NCBI GenBank assembly: GCA_030549495.1
Contig: JAUIRK010001037.1
Coordinates: forward strand, 404,501 to 468,500
Length of the DNA stretch: 64,000 bases
DNA from: Nectonema munidae
Taxonomy: Eukaryota; Nematomorpha; Nectonematoida; Nectonematidae
Direction of reading: 5' to 3'
In this document: positions 50,461 to 59,930 of the stretch, piece after piece
Layout: every line of letters starts with the position of its first letter
How positions within the stretch are numbered: the stretch's first letter is position 1
Made by a program: the position numbers and the translations under genes
The notes under the pieces: generated by a model
The model's input: only the letters and a program-made list of their open reading frames with translations
What the model was told of the DNA's origin: nothing
Database searches by the model: none

Positions 50461-51099
50461 AAATACTTTTTTAGCCTTTGAACTTGAAAAAATGACAAAA
50501 AATTCAACTTTGACCTCAAAAAAAATTAAAAAATCTGTCGATTCATTTCAAATAAATTACATATTCGGAATCAGCGTATCAAACTCTTTCAGAATACGTT
50601 TTAAAATTTTTGAATTTTCCATTTTTTTAATTTTTGATTTTTCAGGCCCTTTCGTAACGACCTCAAAATTATGACTTCACATATATTCAACAAAAAAGCA
50701 AGTTTTATATATTTTTAGAATCCTCTTATCATCATTCTAAATAACAATATTAACTTTAATTTATCATAAATGTTTTAATTCAAAAAAATTTCATATATAT
50801 TTGTATATTTTGTATATACGTATATAATGTACTTAATTTAACCAATCAAAAAAATTCATTTGCATTAAAAAAAATTTTCATTCTCAATATATCCAATTCA
50901 ATTAATGGTTGATGGGTTTATTCATTCTTCTCAAAAAAGATAATAAATTTGTATGACTACTATTTCAAATCTATATTTTTAATAAAACAAGATTCTTTAT
51001 TAAAGTTGTTTTTTTAATCTATAAATTTTGTTATTTAGATTTCTATAAATTGACACCTAATAACCTGATACTTTTTAAATAACTAAAGTTTATAGATTT

Positions 51100-51720
51100 C
51101 TATTAAATCTGAATTATTTAGTTTATAAATTTTATTTTTCAAAAATAGATTTCTTTAATTTAAATTATTTAGTTTATAAATTTTATTTTTCTAAACTCTA
51201 TTTAAAATTTTATTTTTTAAGTATTAAGAGTTTTCAATAGATTTAGTACGAATCTATGTTTATTTAAATAAATAGATCTTTCTTATTTTGATTAAGGTTT
51301 TTTAGATTTTATATAGATTACATATTATTTATTTATAATGTCTGCTTTAATTTATTTTTAATGATAATCTAATTTGCTAATTCTATAGATTAATCTATTT
51401 TTAATTTAAATAAATAGATCTTTCTACCTTTCATTAATGTTTTTCAGATTTTATATAGTAAAAAATAAATTATAATCATATACTTAATTTATATTGTCTC
51501 ATTTAAATTATTTTTATGATATTCAAATTTACTAATTCGTTATTTTAAAATAATTAAGGCTTTTCTATAATTTATATAGTAAATTATTATTATAATATAC
51601 TTTTTTAATATTCTTTCCTTTAATTTATTTTTAATGATAACCTAATTTGCTAATTCCTTTCTTTATTTTATTTTAAAATAAGTAAAGATCTCTTAGATTT
51701 TATATACTAAATTTCATGTT
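51100..51720 (+). repeat. degenerate AT-rich tandem repeats
   Basis: Two near-identical blocks ATTATTTAGTTTATAAATTT at about 51,111 and 51,164, then three to four units of roughly 140 bp marked by AATAAATAGATCTTTCT (51,267 and 51,409), TTTTATATAG and ATTTTTAATGATAAYCTAAT. Later units are more diverged. Confidence 0.6.
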
Positions 51721-51728
51721 TTATCTTT

Positions 51729-52474
51729 GTGGGTACCAATGATCTTTCAGGGGAATAACAATCTACGGGCGTACAAATGATCTTTACGCCGAGTACCAAA
51801 CGATCTTTACGGGGGTACCAAATGATCTTTTACGTGGGTACCAATGATCTTTTACGTGGGTACCAACGATCTTTACGGGGGTACCTATAATCTTTACGGC
51901 TATTTATGATCTTTACGGGTACTTATGATCTTTACAGCGGTACCAATGATCTTTACGGGTTCATTGACGGTATCTATAATCCAGGTACCAATGATTTTTT
52001 GAGTGTACCTAGAATTTCGGTACCAATGATATTTAATGGAACCTAGAATCACGGGGGTACCAATGATCTTTCACAGGACCTAGGATCACGCGGTACCAAT
52101 TATCTTTAACTGGACCTAGAATCACGCGGTACCAATGATCTTTCACAGGACCTAGGATCACGCGAGGTACCAATGATCTTTCACAGGACCTAGGATCACG
52201 CGGTACCAATGATCTTTAACACGGGCGATATCAATGATTAGAATAAGTGGTACCAATGATCTTTGTAGATGATTTAATTATTATTAGGGGTATCAATGAT
52301 CTTTAACTGGACCTAGAATCACAGGGGTACCAATGATTTTTCACACGTCCTAGATTAAAGGTACCAATGATCTTTCACACGTCCTAGATTAAAGGTACCA
52401 ATGAACTGTCACACGTCCTAGAATCACGGTAGCAATGATCTGTCACACGTCCTATAATTCTTCACGCGTCCTAG
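51729..52474 (+). repeat. GGTACC minisatellite, variable period
   Basis: Some twenty copies of GGTACCAATGATCTTT. The first third has units of about 24-28 bp joined by ACGGG or ACGTGG; the middle has 36-38-bp units adding CACAGGACCTAGGATCACGC; the last third has about 33-bp units adding CACACGTCCTAGATTAAA. The joiners are GC-rich within an AT-rich intron. Some units are truncated. Confidence 0.9.
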
Positions 52475-52846
52475 CTTTTTGAGATTTAGAATCCTACGTC
52501 TCGAGCGAAGCGAGAGACAAACACGGGACCGTCTGGTTATCTATAACAAAATTACGGGTTAAAATTGATTAAATAAAACCATCCATTATCTCAAACACAA
52601 GTACTACACTTCACACGAAAACAAAATCATCACAAATTTTCTCTATTTTCAACTCGCTAATGTTTGTTTGCCAATAGATTATTACTTGCTTACTTAATTT
52701 TTTTTATCTCTATAACCCAAATGAAAAACAGTTGAAGGAGGAGTTAGTTTCTGCAAGGCGATAATATTAGAGTAATCTTATAATATGTAAACTCGAACAA
52801 GATTGAATAAAATTGCTTTAAATCAGAAAAATGAAAGCAACTTTAC

Positions 52847-53005
52847 CTTTAAAAGATCGCGCAAACTATATTCGTCTTCTTGCAGAGTATTAAATTTCAT
52901 TTCCAGCTCTTCCTTTTCTCGTTCAACTTGTTCAATTCTTTTTTGAGTTTTTTCGTCAATATCAGAAGGAAAATGGACTTTTAAAGTAGCCAATTGAGTT
53001 TGTAA
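52847..53005 (-). CDS. CEP135: CEP135-like exon 6 of window
   Basis: 159 bp, 53 codons, phase 0 both ends. Acceptor ATATTTATTAG; donor AAAG then GTAAAG. Reads LQTQLATLKVHFPSDIDEKT, then QKRIEQVEREKEELEMKFNT and LQEDEYSLRDLLK. The exon lies between the GGTACC minisatellite (51.73-52.47 kb) and inverted copies of its motif (53.08-53.15 kb). Confidence 0.85.
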
Positions 53006-53080
53006 CTAATAAATATAGATAATCAATTTAGCAAAAAATTAGCAAATTCTAGGTACTTTAAATAATTTTTACCCTCAATA

Positions 53081-53150
53081 ATCATTGGTAATAGAAATCT
53101 AAGTCCCCTCAAAGATCATTGGTAATGGAATTTAAGATCCCCTCAAAGAA
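53081..53150 (-). repeat. inverted copies of the GGTACC minisatellite motif
   Basis: ATCATTGGTAATAG at 53,081 and AAAGATCATTGGTAATGG at 53,111 are reverse complements of TACCAATGATCTTT. Each is followed by a CCCCTCAAAG-like spacer. They lie on the other side of CEP135-like exon 6 from the main array. Confidence 0.7.
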
Positions 53151-53323
53151 AAAAAAAGATATTTTTCATCATTATTGAAAATCGGTGCATGAGCCTCGCT
53201 AAATCCAGGTGCAAAAATATAAAAACGGTCAAAACTAAAATTTTTCAAAAATGTTAACATTTTTACTTTTTAGATTTGAATGCAATTCTGCAGGTTATTT
53301 TTTAGATAGTGACTTTCGATAAC

Positions 53324-53665
53324 TCAAGATCTTGGGTTCGATCTCGCATCAAGCCTACTTTCCTCATATTTCGATATAAGCGGCACAATTCTGCCTTCTC
53401 GATGAAAACACCCCACCGTACCTTTATAATATCTCTTTTTGAATACCATTTTGTTTGAACACAGATTTTCAGCTTTTTTTATAAACAACTTTACAACTCC
53501 TAATTTTTGTGAAACACTGCCATTGGAAGTCCAACTCAAGTATTTATTAGAATTAGTCACTTTCCTATATAGACACGTTGAAATTTGGTCTTCTTTCTTT
53601 TTTAATTTCACATCTAAAAATTTTAATACGCTATCTTTTTCTTTTTCAACCGTAAACTTAATTTT
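53324..53665 (-). pseudogene. Penelope-like reverse transcriptase fragment
   Basis: Minus-strand frame, open from about 53,665: KFTVEKEKDSVLKFLDVKL, then KKEDQISTCLYRKVTNSNKY, LSWTSNGSVSQKLGVVKLFI and KKAENLCSN. This matches the thumb region of Penelope-like RTs (F-L-D-V-x-V ... V-Y-R-K-P-T-x-T-x-x-Y-L ... S-x-H-P ... K-x-x-V-V-x-x-L-x-x-R-A-x-x-L-C-S). A fragment only; no palm or GIY-YIG part is seen next to it. Confidence 0.7.
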
Positions 53666-54678
53666 TTAATGATAATTATTGACCACATCGAAAAGATTTC
53701 TAATTCATGTTTATATCTGCTTGAGATAAAACAATCAGTTATAAGAAAACTTTTGAAAAACAGTTTAGTTTCAGCAAATCTTCTTCTAATTTACAAGTTA
53801 CAAAATACTACCGAGTGTGGCGCATCTATGAAAAAAAATCTCAAATAGGTAGTTGGCATTTCAATTTAGCGGATCAATTTTGGAAATTTCCAAAAAAAAA
53901 TTCCCAATGTTTCACAAAAAAATTTTAAGATAGGAGTTAATTATGTAGATGTGTTCGGAATAGTATTTAAATTACAATAAAGATAACGAGAAGGTATATA
54001 GAATAATTTTTGGTAATTATCCTAAAATCATGAATGGAAGTCAAGTCTTTATTCATATAAAATTGAGAAATTGTTCTGTGAAAATCTTTCTTATCCTTCA
54101 ATATCATAAAATTCTTTAAGGAAAACTAAAATGTATAAAAAGAAAATCCTTACTTTTTTTGTCAAAAAAAACATAAAAATGAGATTATAAAAAAAAAAGT
54201 TAAAATTTTTTCCCAGACACTAGTTTTGTTCATAGCTTCGTTTTTAAAGACAATCTGGTTTTACAGACATATTTATAGTGGTTATAGTGAGAGCCCTACA
54301 ATTTGTTGAATTTGGCTCCCATACTAAGTAAATTTTTGGAATAAGACATTTAAAAACATTTTGATAATTTATTGCAAAAAAAACAAACAATAAGCTTCTT
54401 TTTTTCATAATGATATCATTCATTTTCGTCATAACGAAGGCGAGAAAAAATTGACCCAAAAAATTTCAAAAAATGACTTTTATCTTTAGAAAAAATTGAC
54501 ATTATTGACCTAAGAAGTTATATTTCAATTCCTTAAAAAGTTTGTTCCTATTGAATAAATCTTTCATTCTCATAACCTCTTCAATCTTGTTAAATATATT
54601 ATATACATCTCAAATTGAAAATTTACTTCTTTGCGATTCAGCAACTAATTGAACAAGTTGAGAGTAATCTCTTTTTAT
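53666..54678. other. AT-rich intron sequence
   Basis: No supportable feature. Confidence 0.4.
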
Positions 54679-54891
54679 TCAGAACAAGTTTCTGGCTAGA
54701 TCAATATTTTTTATACTTTCTTCAGTCCTTCTAGGTAATACTTTATCTCCACCATCGAATTGGACTGTTGGAAGATTTTTGCAGTAATACAATGCCGCTT
54801 CTCGCCAATTTGACCTTGTTCCAATCCAAATGGGAGGGTAACCTTGTCGAACTCGTAGATGAAAGGAACCTTGTTGAGGGAACTCGTACAT
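54679..54891 (-). other. unrecognised 70-codon ORF
   Basis: Begins MYEFPQQGSFHLRVRQGYPP and continues WIGTRSNWREAALYYC, then TVQFDGGDKVLPRRTEES. Balanced composition and higher GC than the intron around it suggest former coding, most likely a transposon. It is on the host gene's strand, but the flanking exons already join in phase without it. Confidence 0.3.
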
Positions 54892-55910
54892 GAAAAATCA
54901 TGAGCTGCAATTGAGATTTGAAGCGAGAAAATGAGAATATATATACGCTAGAAATCTATTTGTTCTCCGGTTCTTATACTGATTTTTGAAATCGCTAATA
55001 CCCTCTCAATATTTTTCTCACTAACCAATAGAGATATGTTTTTCTTCCTTTTTGCGATTCATTCTCGCCAAAGTGTACCTCAAGTTGTGCATCACGAATG
55101 GACTTAGCCTTATTTCATTTCGAAAATCGATTCTACACTGTTTTCGTGAACCCAAATACGTATATAAATACGTAATTTGTATTCGTTAAAACAAAGTTAC
55201 GAAAGACAACTTCACTATGACAACAACAAATGCTGAGGCCACGATATGCCTTTCTTGGCGGACTGAAGTTGCATTACGATCTAAGGCTGCCTTAAAATTA
55301 AGATCTGAGTTTCTGTATCAAAGCTGATTGTAGAGAATATTCTGTTTATCCTCCCCTCAAATGAAGATCTGCATAGTAATTTTTAATCACACAAGAAGGG
55401 TATGCCTTCAGATATTAGTTTCTAGCGTTAGTATGGGTGGTATCAAATTTTTTAGCTTTGCTTGAAATGCCTTTATTTTCGTGGTTCAGGGAAATGGCCT
55501 TGATCTATTCAACATATTATCGGCCTGCACTCCCTCCGTCACAACATTCGCAGTTTCGGTCTTGAATTTTTAGGTTTTAATCGTGATAAACAAGAAATGT
55601 TGAAGAACATCTCCTGATGTTAGAAGTTGAAAAACAAAAGCAAGCAATCACATGGTCTCCTAGGGTCTTGTATTCATTATTTCAAAAAAATAAAGTATCC
55701 TTTATGCATTGCTTGAGGGACCCCTTAAAAGTGAGGTACACTATTAAAAGTCTCAGTTCAAATATGGTTTTAGGAACGGAACTAGATAGTGGCGTGTGCA
55801 AAAAAAAGTGGAAAATTTTTGTCAGACACCATAATGTATTTATGTATGTATGCAAACCCGTAGACAGAAAAAAATTTAAGAGGGGCTAAAAACAAAATGT
55901 TATATATGTA
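54892..55910. other. intron sequence, somewhat higher GC, no clear gene
   Basis: Includes a plus-strand 90-codon ORF (55,617-55,889, MLEVEKQKQAITWSPRVLY) that I do not recognise. It may belong to the same decayed element as the RT scrap that follows. Confidence 0.35.
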
Positions 55911-56039
55911 GAGTTTTTAGGAAAACTCTTTGCTAATATCGAGAGTAACAATATACCAAATTTATATGTACACTTTGTTGACGACATTTTTTATTTTATA
56001 ATAAATAACTATTTCTTATTTATTATAAAGAATAAATAA
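55911..56039 (+). pseudogene. possible Penelope-like RT palm scrap
   Basis: Open frame reading EFLGKLFANIESNNIPNLYV then HFVDDIFYFII. L-G-x-L-F-A-N and the Y-V-x-x-V-D-D-I pair resemble the palm of Penelope-like RTs. It is short and on the opposite strand to the piece at 53.3-53.7 kb, so it would be a separate copy. The hAT at 56,064 inserted just past it. Confidence 0.35.
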
Positions 56040-56768
56040 AAAAATAAGGGAGATGGGTTAGAGCAGCGTTTCTCAACCGGGGGCCCATGGCCCCCCAAGG
56101 GGGCCACAGGCCTTTAACCTAGAGGCTACAAGCTAACACTAGAAAATGTAATTTAAAATGCAGAAGCTTGAAGTGTGAGAAAACTGCGGTCATAAGAGAA
56201 GTGTTTTTTCAATTAATTTGAAAGTTTTTTTTAAACTAAAAAAATTTGAATTTTTTAAGATTTTTTTTCTTGTTTTTTTATCGTCCTTACTATAAAAATG
56301 GCTGATAGAAAAAAAAACTGTTTATAAATTTTCTTTGCTCTCTTATTAACACTGTTTCTGCAAAGTAATCAAAGAAAGGCTTAATCTATTTCTTCTTTTT
56401 TGTAAATTGTAAATTTTTTTTGTCTTTTACTTGTTGATTAAATCTAATATTTTCTTTAGTTTCTGTGAAAGTAATTACATCTTTTATTAGTTTGCATGGA
56501 TTTTCTCTTTTATTGAAAAATTGATAAAACTATAAAATTCAATTGATAGTTTGAGCTAGAAAAATATCAAAAACTCTCCTGAAGACTGTATAAGTTTTTT
56601 CTTTTCGATAATTTGTCTTTTTAATTATATATAGTTTTTTCTTAACTTAAATTTAAATTAAATTTAAGTTTTATTTTCAAATAAACTTTTTTTCTTTTTT
56701 TAGTTTTTTTTGGAAAAGAATTTTTCAAGCCAAATTTTTAACTTTGTTTTGTTATTATTTGTTTTCGG

Positions 56769-58541
56769 ATGTCGAAAGTTCGAAAATGGAATGACAGCTA
56801 CGTCAGTTTTGGATTTACGAAAGTAATTCGAGACGGCATGGACTGTGCACAATGTCTGCATTGCTCAGTAGTGATGGCAAATGCATCACTACGTCCTTCT
56901 AAACTTTCAAACCATCGCGACAAGTTGCATCCTCAAAAGAAAGATGATAGTATTGATGCTCTGCTTACAAAACGAGCACGGTACGACCGTGAAGCGACGC
57001 TTCCAAAATTTGGATTCCGGCCAGAAGAAAAACCAGCTCTTCAATCTAGCTACGAAGTAGCTTACCAAATTGTAAAGTGCAAGAAACCTCACAATATTGC
57101 TGAGGAACTTATCAAGCCATGTACAGAAAAAATGGTGGAACTAATGATCGGATCAGAGGCAAAAAAGAAAATTCAGCAAGTTTCGCTATCTAATGACACA
57201 ATTCGTCGACGGATTGATGACATGGCCGCTGATGTGTGTCGTCAAATTTGTTATGAAATTAAGCAAAGCACGCTTCAGGCTAGCCTTCAACTTGATGAGT
57301 CTACTGACACCGCTATGGAAAGCCAGTTGATTGCCTTTGCTCGCTACGAGAAAGAAGGGAAAATGAAGGAAGAATTTTTATTCTGCAATACCCTGCCAAC
57401 TACAACAACAGCAAAAAATGTCAAAGCCATCGTGGACTCGTTTTTTGAAATGAATGGACTAAGTTGGCAGAATTTCAAGCATATCTGTACTGATGGTGCC
57501 CCGGCGATGATTGGCGTTAAAGGAGGGTTCGTCGCGCTTGTGAAGAATGAATGGCCCCACGTAACATCTTCCCACTGTTCACTACACCGATATGCTCTTG
57601 CGTCAAAAACTCTGCCGCCGCGTTTGTTAGAAGTACTGGACATTGCTGTCAAAGTAATCAACTTCATTCGTGCAAAGGCCAAAAATCATCGGCTGTTCCA
57701 ACTTCTGGCCAACGAAATGGGAGCGCAACATGTGGGACTTTTGTTTTATACCAAAGTTCGTTGGTTATCGAGGGGAAAATGCCTTTCTCGGTTGTATGAA
57801 CTTCGGTTGGAGACGGAAATTTTCCTGCAAGAGAATGAAAACTATCTTCATGTCCACTTCAAGAATGAAGAGTTCGTCATGATGCTTGCCTACCTAGCCG
57901 ATATATTCGGTAGACTAAATGAAATGAACCAGTCTTTGCAGGGCCATGATGTCACAGTCAGTGACGTTCAAGACAAGCTTACAGGAATGTCTGCTCGAAT
58001 AACAGTCTGGCAGGCACGAATTGAAGCCGGATCCACAGCTTTGTTTCCTTTATTGGACGAGCATCTTCAGACAAAAAAGATTGAACTTCCCATCGGCATC
58101 AAAAATTACATTATCAAACATCTCGACATTCTCTTCTCCGAGTTCAAATCTTATTTCGACAATGCCCCATTAGATGTTCTATGGCACAAAGACCCATTTA
58201 ACACGGAAATTAAACCTACTGAAGACGAAGCAGAGGAGCTCGCAGAGTTTAAAGTCTCGAAAGCAATGAAGCTGGCCTTCAGTAACAGACAACCAGATCT
58301 TTCCAACTTCTGGTTGTCTGTTCAGGATGCGTATCCAAAGCTCAGCAAGAAGGCATCCGAAATGCACGTTCAATTCGCTACAATATATCTTTGCGAATCT
58401 GGATTTTCTGACCTGGCGACGATCAAAACAAAGTCCAGAAACCGTCTTGATGTTAGGAATGATATTCGCCTTGCTGTGTCCAAAACAAAGCCGGACATAA
58501 GAGGCCTGGTCAAACGAGCTCAACAGCAAGTGTCCCATTGA
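56769..58541 (+). CDS. hAT transposase, Buster/ZBED5-SCAND3-like, intact
   Basis: 590 aa, one frame, no introns. BED zinc finger C29-x2-C32-x16-H49-x4-H54 at the N-terminus for binding the ends. RNase-H-like catalytic core: LDESTD (D176), ICTDGAPAMIG (D242), the SSHCSLHR block (268-274) and VRWLSRG (330-336). C-terminal dimerisation region: YPKLSKKASE, ATIYLCESGFSDLATIKTK and NRLDVRNDIRLAVS. Length fits the family (about 550-700 aa). The ATG at 56,769 is chosen because the BED domain follows directly. ZBED5, FAM200 and SCAND3 are vertebrate genes domesticated from this group; here the TIRs and target duplications show a transposon, not a host gene. GC content is clearly above the intron around it, in keeping with recent arrival. 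Confidence 0.96.
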   Translation: MSKVRKWNDSYVSFGFTKVIRDGMDCAQCLHCSVVMANASLRPSKLSNHRDKLHPQKKDDSIDALLTKRARYDREATLPKFGFRPEEKPALQSSYEVAYQIVKCKKPHNIAEELIKPCTEKMVELMIGSEAKKKIQQVSLSNDTIRRRIDDMAADVCRQICYEIKQSTLQASLQLDESTDTAMESQLIAFARYEKEGKMKEEFLFCNTLPTTTTAKNVKAIVDSFFEMNGLSWQNFKHICTDGAPAMIGVKGGFVALVKNEWPHVTSSHCSLHRYALASKTLPPRLLEVLDIAVKVINFIRAKAKNHRLFQLLANEMGAQHVGLLFYTKVRWLSRGKCLSRLYELRLETEIFLQENENYLHVHFKNEEFVMMLAYLADIFGRLNEMNQSLQGHDVTVSDVQDKLTGMSARITVWQARIEAGSTALFPLLDEHLQTKKIELPIGIKNYIIKHLDILFSEFKSYFDNAPLDVLWHKDPFNTEIKPTEDEAEELAEFKVSKAMKLAFSNRQPDLSNFWLSVQDAYPKLSKKASEMHVQFATIYLCESGFSDLATIKTKSRNRLDVRNDIRLAVSKTKPDIRGLVKRAQQQVSH

Positions 58542-58552
58542 TTATACTGTTC

Positions 58553-58558
58553 AATAAA
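58553..58558 (+). promoter_or_regulatory. AATAAA of hAT transposase
   Basis: Polyadenylation signal 12 nt past the transposase stop and inside the element. Confidence 0.65.
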
Positions 58559-58704
58559 AATTTTTATTTAAGTTTATAATTTTAGTGACTGGATAAACAA
58601 CATAAAACAAAATTTATTTTTTTGAAGGGCAGGGGGCCAAGAGTGTTAACCACTCGGTGAAGGGAGCCATGGGCTGTCAAAGGTTGAGAAACGCTGGGTT
58701 AGAG

Positions 58705-59506
58705 TATAATAACTGCGCTATAACACGTGCTTCAGGAAGCGAAAGCTCATTAACTTTTCAAAGCAGTTGCTCTTGGAATCATTCTGATTTTAAATAATAC
58801 CACACCTTGTGGGTAAACTGAGAGATTTCCAATCCTCAATACAAAATCGTTTATGATAGGAAAGACATTCTTCTACAAATTAATTGCTCTTAAAATGACA
58901 GATAAACACAAATATGGAAATAGCATATTAATAAGAACCGCACGGGCTCTCAAATCTATCTACAATGAAAAGAAAGGATCTTTTATACTTTAAAGACCAG
59001 TTTTGAAAACGTCTAATTATCTTTTTAGTGATTTTATTAGCAGATTATTTCTATTTAAGGTACAGTCGTGTCTCATTGGGCTGAAAGTGTAAAACTGTCA
59101 AGGAACCCAACCTTCTTTCAAAAATGTCAAATCAACGAGATAATGAAAATACTCTACTCATTGTTTCGGAACATGAAATGTTGGCTTAATAAAAATTAAT
59201 GAATTTTAAAATGTGGATATTTTTTGTATTCAAAAAATTATATCTAAGATTTAGTAATTTCATCTCCAAACGGGGTTAAATTACAAGATGTTTTACTGAC
59301 TAAATGCAGAAAGAGACAGTTAGGAGATTTATAGAATATTTTTGAAACTTTTAAACATAGAAAACGCAATGTATAAATAAATCGGTATACTTCTTTGATT
59401 AATCAAGGCTATCTTAAACTCGTTAATGTTCTTTCAATCAAAATTAAGGCTACTTATAAAACACTTAAATGTAGTAAACAGGGTAATCAACGGTATATAA
59501 GAATAC
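58705..59506. other. intron sequence
   Basis: No gene. At 59,070-59,110, ACAGTCGTGTCTCATTGG and nearby text have a faint likeness to pogo/Tigger ends, too weak to call. Confidence 0.35.
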
Positions 59507-59638
59507 CTCTCCACACTTTCTTAAATAAGTATTTCGTTCAGATTCCATCTTTTGCAATAAATCCTCAACATCCGACTTTTCTTTAATCAACTTTTCCAAA
59601 GAGAGAAACTCATTTAAACTGGAGTTAACAGCTGCTTT
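59507..59638 (-). CDS. CEP135: CEP135-like exon 5 of window
   Basis: 132 bp, 44 codons, phase 0 both ends. Acceptor TTTTCATTTAG; donor GAG then GTATTC. Reads KAAVNSSLNEFLSLEKLIKE, then KSDVEDLLQKMESERNTYLR and KCGE. Coiled coil. The intron upstream (2.6 kb) contains the mini-hAT. Confidence 0.82.
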
Positions 59639-59930
59639 CTAAATGAAAATCAGACACATATTTTATGGGATATTTTAGTATCCCATTATTAACTTTTTTT
59701 AAACACTAAAACTTATGAGTAAAATTGATTAAGTAAAACTTATGAATAAACGGATTTCTTTATACAGGAACATTGTAGGTTAGTGGTTTTTTTTTAGCAA
59801 ATTGCATATTGGAGGGCTTTAGTCTGTGAGAGCCTATGTTTAAAAGATGGGTCAGGACAGATTTTTTCTTCTTCCTCAGGTCAGGGTTTTAAAATACTTC
59901 GTGGACAACGCGTGGAACATTTGTTCTGAC

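Larger units (their letters stand above)
56064..58696 (+). mobile_element. Buster-type hAT transposon, apparently complete
   Basis: 2,633 bp. Perfect 15-bp terminal inverted repeats CAGCGTTTCTCAACC and GGTTGAGAAACGCTG. Perfect 8-bp target duplication GGTTAGAG on each side (56,056-56,063 and 58,697-58,704), with the central TA typical of the Buster group of hATs. The next bases after the TIR on each side are G-rich (GGGGGCCCATGGCC left; GGGAGCCATGGGCTG right) and partly complementary. It carries one open transposase frame and an AATAAA. Everything needed looks present, so it is young. It lies in a CEP135-like intron, antisense to it. Confidence 0.96.

Noticed and set aside
52490-52525. Short hairpin TCTCG-AGCGAAG-CGAGA as a functional element
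   Set aside because: Only five base pairs, no recurrence in the window and no context to support a role.
56907-58538. Other-frame ORFs over the Buster transposase
   Set aside because: Overlap a 590-codon frame with clear BED and hAT motifs; they lack any motif.
56769-58541. Domesticated ZBED5/SCAND3-type host gene
   Set aside because: Perfect TIRs and an 8-bp target duplication around it show a mobile element still in its original form.
59070-59110. Tigger/pogo-like terminal repeat
   Set aside because: Only a faint likeness, no partner end and no transposase nearby.
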